A DNA stretch of 43,959 nucleotides, taken from assembly GCA_016930635.1 (NCBI GenBank), contig JAFGGI010000022.1, positions 1 through 43,959 of the forward strand, given 5' to 3'. Under the pieces are notes generated by a model, which saw only the letters and a list, made by a program, of their open reading frames with translations, was not told where the DNA came from and searched no databases. Each line of letters begins with the position of its first letter. Within the stretch, counting starts at the first letter, position 1. The translations under genes were made by a program, and so were the position numbers. Below are positions 40,976 to 43,959 of this stretch, one piece after another. Source of the DNA: Sedimentisphaerales bacterium (lineage in GTDB: Bacteria > Planctomycetota > Phycisphaerae > Sedimentisphaerales > UBA12454).

Positions 40976-41938
40976 CTAAACCGCTTCAATTGTTGAAGGC
41001 GGTTTTGCTGCTATATTATATGTAACGCTGACAATACCCGGGACGTTGGTTATGATCTCGTCAGCAACCTTTGTAAGGGTATTAAAAGGAAGCTCGGTCG
41101 GCGTTGCAGTTCGTGCATCAACGCTGTCCCAGCATCGCAATTCTATCTGCTGACCGAAATCCCGCTTTCCATCCCGCATACCTGTTACACGGTCGTCATG
41201 AAGAATAGCCATATATTGAAATGCCTTTGTGTCTTTGAGTGATTTTTCAACAATAGCCGTTGCCTTGCGGACAAGTTCGATACGTTCAGGCGTTGCCTGG
41301 CCTATTACGCGGGCCGATAAAGCCGGGCCGGGGAATGGAATCCTATCGAACAGCTCGGCAGGCAGACCGAGGGCCTTGCCCACTTTTCTTACGCCGTCTT
41401 TTCGAAGCTGGATCAAGGGCTCAATGATCTTATAGCCGAAGGTTTCCTGCGGGTCGATACCAAGCTGCTCAAAGACATTATGCTGACGTTTGATTCCCGC
41501 GATGGTCTCATCGACATCGGTCAGAATAGTGCCCTGGAGAAGATGTTTTGCACCGCTTTGTTTGACGATTTTTCCGAATACATTCTTGTAAAAAGTCTGG
41601 GTAATAGCTTCACGTTTCTCTTCCGGGTCGGTTATACCGGCCAGCGCCGAGAAAAATTCCTTGCGTGCATCTACTATTTCGACTGTGACGCCGAGTTTCC
41701 TGAATAAATCTACCACCCGTTGCGGTTCACCGGCACGCATAAGGCCGTTTTCAATAAATATCGTCTTAAGCTGCTTGTCTAAGGCCTTATGGCCCAGCAT
41801 CGTAACAACGGACGAATCAACACCTCCGGATAAGGCATTGATAGCAGTACCGCCACCAACCGCATCTTTTATTTCCCTGACCTTTTCAGCTATAAACTGA
41901 TCAGTGTCAAGCTGTGAAGCAGTAATCTCCTTAACCAT
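40976..41938 (-). CDS. GMP synthase ATP-pyrophosphatase subunit (stand-alone GuaA C-half)
   Basis: This 320-residue protein covers the ATP-PPase and dimerisation domains of GMP synthase, which convert XMP to GMP with ammonia. Visible motifs are the PP-loop ALSGGVDSSVV, LLQGTILTDVDE, FPGPALSARVIG and the C-terminal KPPSTIEAV. The N-terminal glutamine amidotransferase domain (about 190 residues in usual bacterial GuaA) is absent, so ammonia must come from a separate subunit, as in archaeal GuaAa/GuaAb. Two motifs differ from the usual form: LTDVDE for YPDVIE and QHNVFE for HHNVGG. A GGAGG site precedes ATG 41938. Confidence 0.85.
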   Translation of the reverse strand: MVKEITASQLDTDQFIAEKVREIKDAVGGGTAINALSGGVDSSVVTMLGHKALDKQLKTIFIENGLMRAGEPQRVVDLFRKLGVTVEIVDARKEFFSALAGITDPEEKREAITQTFYKNVFGKIVKQSGAKHLLQGTILTDVDETIAGIKRQHNVFEQLGIDPQETFGYKIIEPLIQLRKDGVRKVGKALGLPAELFDRIPFPGPALSARVIGQATPERIELVRKATAIVEKSLKDTKAFQYMAILHDDRVTGMRDGKRDFGQQIELRCWDSVDARTATPTELPFNTLTKVADEIITNVPGIVSVTYNIAAKPPSTIEAV

Positions 41939-41976
41939 ATTACGACCTCCTTTTCTACTTAAAATAATTATTGGTT

Positions 41977-43428
41977 CTACACTGTATAAGTCGAAGCGCT
42001 GGTTGCACCTCCGCGGCCGGTCCAGTTAGTGTGGAAGAATTCGCCGCGAGGTTTATCAACTCTTTCATAGGTATGTGCACCGAAATAATCACGCTGGGCC
42101 TGGAGCAGATTGGCAGGCAGCCGCTCGCTGCGGTAGCCGTCATAATAAGCCAGTGCCGCACTGATAGCAGGCATCGGAATACCGAGTTCAACGGCAGTTA
42201 CTACGACACGTCTCCATGCATCTACCGAGCTTTGAACCGCATCTTTGAAGAACGGGTCGAGCAGCAGATTGACAATATTTGGATTCTTATCGAATGCTTC
42301 TTTTATCTTGCCTAAAAATACTGAACGGATAATGCAGCCGCCCCGCCACATCAGGGCTATTCCGCCGTAATTGAGATCCCATTTGTATTCCTTGGCAGCA
42401 GCACGCATAAGCTGATACCCCTGTGCGTAGCTGACTATCTTCGAGGCATACAGGGCTTTCTTGAGGTCGTCAACCATAGCTTTTTTATCACCTGTAAACT
42501 TTTTTGAAGGACCTGAAAGAATTTTCGAAGCGGCAACACGTTCTTCCTTCAGAGCCGACAGGCATCTTGCAAAAACGGCTTCACCGATAAGTGTCAAGGG
42601 CTGGCCTGCGTCCAAAGCAGCGATAGCGGTCCATTTTCCGGTCCCCTTCTGCCCTGCTGTATCAAGAATCAGGTCAATAACCTCATTTCCGTCCTCATCC
42701 TTATATGCAAGGATGTCGCGGGTAATTTCAATAAGGTAAGAATCCAGCTCAGCCGAATTCCATTCTGCAAGGACCTCATGCATCTCGGCATTTGTCATAC
42801 CCAGGCCCTTTTTCATCATCTGATATGTCTCGCAGATCATCTGCATATCGCCGTATTCGATACCGTTGTGAGTCATTTTTACGAAATGGCCTGCACCGCC
42901 CTGGCCTACCCAGTCACAGCAAGGCTCGCCCTGGTCGGTATGGGCACTGATTTTCTGGAATATCGGCTTTACGTGTTCCCACGCAGCAGGTGAACCGCCC
43001 GGCATAATTGACGGGCCTGTCAAAGCGCCTTCTTCTCCGCCGGAGACACCTGTGCCGATGTAGAGCATGCCTTTACTCTCAACGTATTCAGCCCTGCGGA
43101 TAGTGTCCGGAAAATGGCTGTTGCCGCCGTCGATGATAATATCACCTTTTTCGAGATGAGGCAGAACCTGTTCGATAAAGGCATCGACAGCGCCGCCGGC
43201 CTTTACCATTAACATTACTTTGCGAGGTCTTTTGAGATTTGCACAAAAATCCTCAACAGTCTTACAGCCGATTATATTTTTCCCTTTTGCCCGGCCGGCA
43301 ACAAAATTATCAACCTTTGAAACCGTACGGTTGAAACAGGCAACGGTAAAACCTTTGCTTTCCATGTTAAGAATGAGATTTTCGCCCATAACCGCCAGGC
43401 CTACGATACCAATATCTGCTTTTGACAT
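41977..43428 (-). CDS. gnd: 6-phosphogluconate dehydrogenase, decarboxylating
   Basis: Gnd converts 6-phosphogluconate to ribulose 5-phosphate and CO2 with NADP. The 483 residues show the Rossmann start IGIVGLAVMGENLILNM with CFNRT, IIDGGNSHFPDT, the substrate-binding GVSGGEEGALTGPSIMPGG, KMTHNGIEYGDMQ, and the C-terminal RGGCIIRS and QAQRDYFGAHTYER. Length fits the long (about 470-residue) family. AGGAG precedes ATG 43428. It lies 30 bp after a sugar kinase gene and 38 bp before guaA. Confidence 0.97.
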   Translation of the reverse strand: MSKADIGIVGLAVMGENLILNMESKGFTVACFNRTVSKVDNFVAGRAKGKNIIGCKTVEDFCANLKRPRKVMLMVKAGGAVDAFIEQVLPHLEKGDIIIDGGNSHFPDTIRRAEYVESKGMLYIGTGVSGGEEGALTGPSIMPGGSPAAWEHVKPIFQKISAHTDQGEPCCDWVGQGGAGHFVKMTHNGIEYGDMQMICETYQMMKKGLGMTNAEMHEVLAEWNSAELDSYLIEITRDILAYKDEDGNEVIDLILDTAGQKGTGKWTAIAALDAGQPLTLIGEAVFARCLSALKEERVAASKILSGPSKKFTGDKKAMVDDLKKALYASKIVSYAQGYQLMRAAAKEYKWDLNYGGIALMWRGGCIIRSVFLGKIKEAFDKNPNIVNLLLDPFFKDAVQSSVDAWRRVVVTAVELGIPMPAISAALAYYDGYRSERLPANLLQAQRDYFGAHTYERVDKPRGEFFHTNWTGRGGATSASTYTV

Positions 43429-43458
43429 TTTTTTGCTCCTATGTTTGAATTAATATTT

Positions 43459-43959
43459 CTATCTTTTAACTCTTGCGTTGCCTTCCCAGATGCTCCAGAT
43501 CTGGCCCTCATCGGCGGGTTGAGCATAATCTGTCAGCATTGTAGCCGCCAGTGCCCCTGTCGCCCATCCGAATCTGGCACATTTTTCCACGTCCCAACCC
43601 TGTAGAATACCATAAAGCAGTCCGCCGACAAAACCGTCTCCGCCGCCGATACGGTCAAGAACGCCTATTTCACGAGGCTTGATGATCTCCCAATCTTTGC
43701 TGTCAGTTACCAAAGCTCCCCACATATGACAATTGGCGGAGACCACCTGCCGCAGCGTCGTTCCATAATATTTAGCATTGGGATAAGCTTTTTGAACCCG
43801 GCCGATCATTTCCTTGAAACTGTCGATTTTCGCATCCAGTCCCTGTCCACCGGCCTCGGGGCCCTCAATGCCCAGACAAAGCTGAAAGTCTTCTTCATTA
43901 CCGATCAGAATATCACTAAGAGACGCAATTTCCGCAAATGCCTCGGACAGTTCTTTTTC
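43459..43959 (-). CDS. PfkB-family sugar kinase, N-terminal part outside the window
   Basis: Only the C-terminal 166 residues are inside the window; the frame is open to position 43959. The visible part has ILIGNEEDF (the lid-region motif of ribokinase-fold kinases) and the C-terminal signature DRIGGGDGFVGGLLYGIL, whose GGGD holds the catalytic Asp and anion hole. A 2-keto-3-deoxygluconate or similar sugar-acid kinase would suit the neighbouring gnd, but the substrate cannot be decided from this half. An internal Met at 43809 is not the start. Confidence 0.85.
   Translation of the reverse strand, partial: EKELSEAFAEIASLSDILIGNEEDFQLCLGIEGPEAGGQGLDAKIDSFKEMIGRVQKAYPNAKYYGTTLRQVVSANCHMWGALVTDSKDWEIIKPREIGVLDRIGGGDGFVGGLLYGILQGWDVEKCARFGWATGALAATMLTDYAQPADEGQIWSIWEGNARVKR

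Overview
The window looks like chromosomal DNA of a Gram-negative, probably anaerobic planctomycete, most likely class Phycisphaerae (Sedimentisphaerales-like). I infer this from dockerin-like tails on exported proteins, lipid A genes (lpxD, lpxI, a Kdo-kinase-like protein, a heptosyltransferase-like protein), a system II cytochrome c maturation pair beside a five-heme cytochrome, and many HEAT/TPR secretory proteins. No database search was possible, so taxonomy is an inference.

Layout. 1-5245: a partial tRNA-Ser(CGA) lying antisense inside the open 3' end of hemA, a dockerin-tailed multiheme cytochrome c transcribed towards hemA, the divergent ccsB(resB)-ccsA pair, and tRNA-Val(UAC). 5246-7610: an AT-rich accessory island with the C-terminal tip of an Rhs/YD-repeat protein, a hydrophobic tail unlike the Rhs core, two tandem paralogous membrane proteins and short dispersed repeats. 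7614-10351: FHA protein, HAD phosphatase, secreted beta-helix protein with dockerin-like end. 10389-14752: translation operon thrS-infC-rpmI-rplT-pheS, without pheT. 14739-19568 (minus): Kdo-kinase-like, lpxI, lpxD, GT9 glycosyltransferase, mnmA. 19597-23854 (minus): transglutaminase/TPR protein, DUF167, a small unknown, pyrD and pyrK. 23855-24232 holds no gene but carries a strong minus-strand promoter and terminator that outline a roughly 118-nt RNA. 24233-31776: dacB, two CNNM/CBS proteins, a histidine kinase, a single-domain response regulator, small membrane and FMN-binding proteins, MscS, an ACT protein and two kinds of dispersed repeat. 32119-39256: TPR, lipoprotein, HEAT and beta-propeller proteins of unknown role. 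39287-43959: purH facing a sugar kinase-gnd-guaA run, the two sides sharing a bidirectional terminator.

How genes work together. hemA makes the heme precursor, ccsA/ccsB attach heme to exported cytochromes, and the adjacent five-heme protein is a likely client. lpxD, lpxI, the GT9 protein and the Kdo-kinase-like protein act on lipid A/core. pyrK and pyrD form the NAD-linked dihydroorotate dehydrogenase. purH and guaA serve purine synthesis, and gnd with the sugar kinase serves sugar-acid and pentose metabolism.

The most unusual items are the Rhs tip with duplicated candidate immunity proteins, the predicted small RNA (or pyr leader) at 23900-24017, the hemA frame running through the tRNA gene, and an infC start that fits a non-AUG codon better than the nearest TTG.
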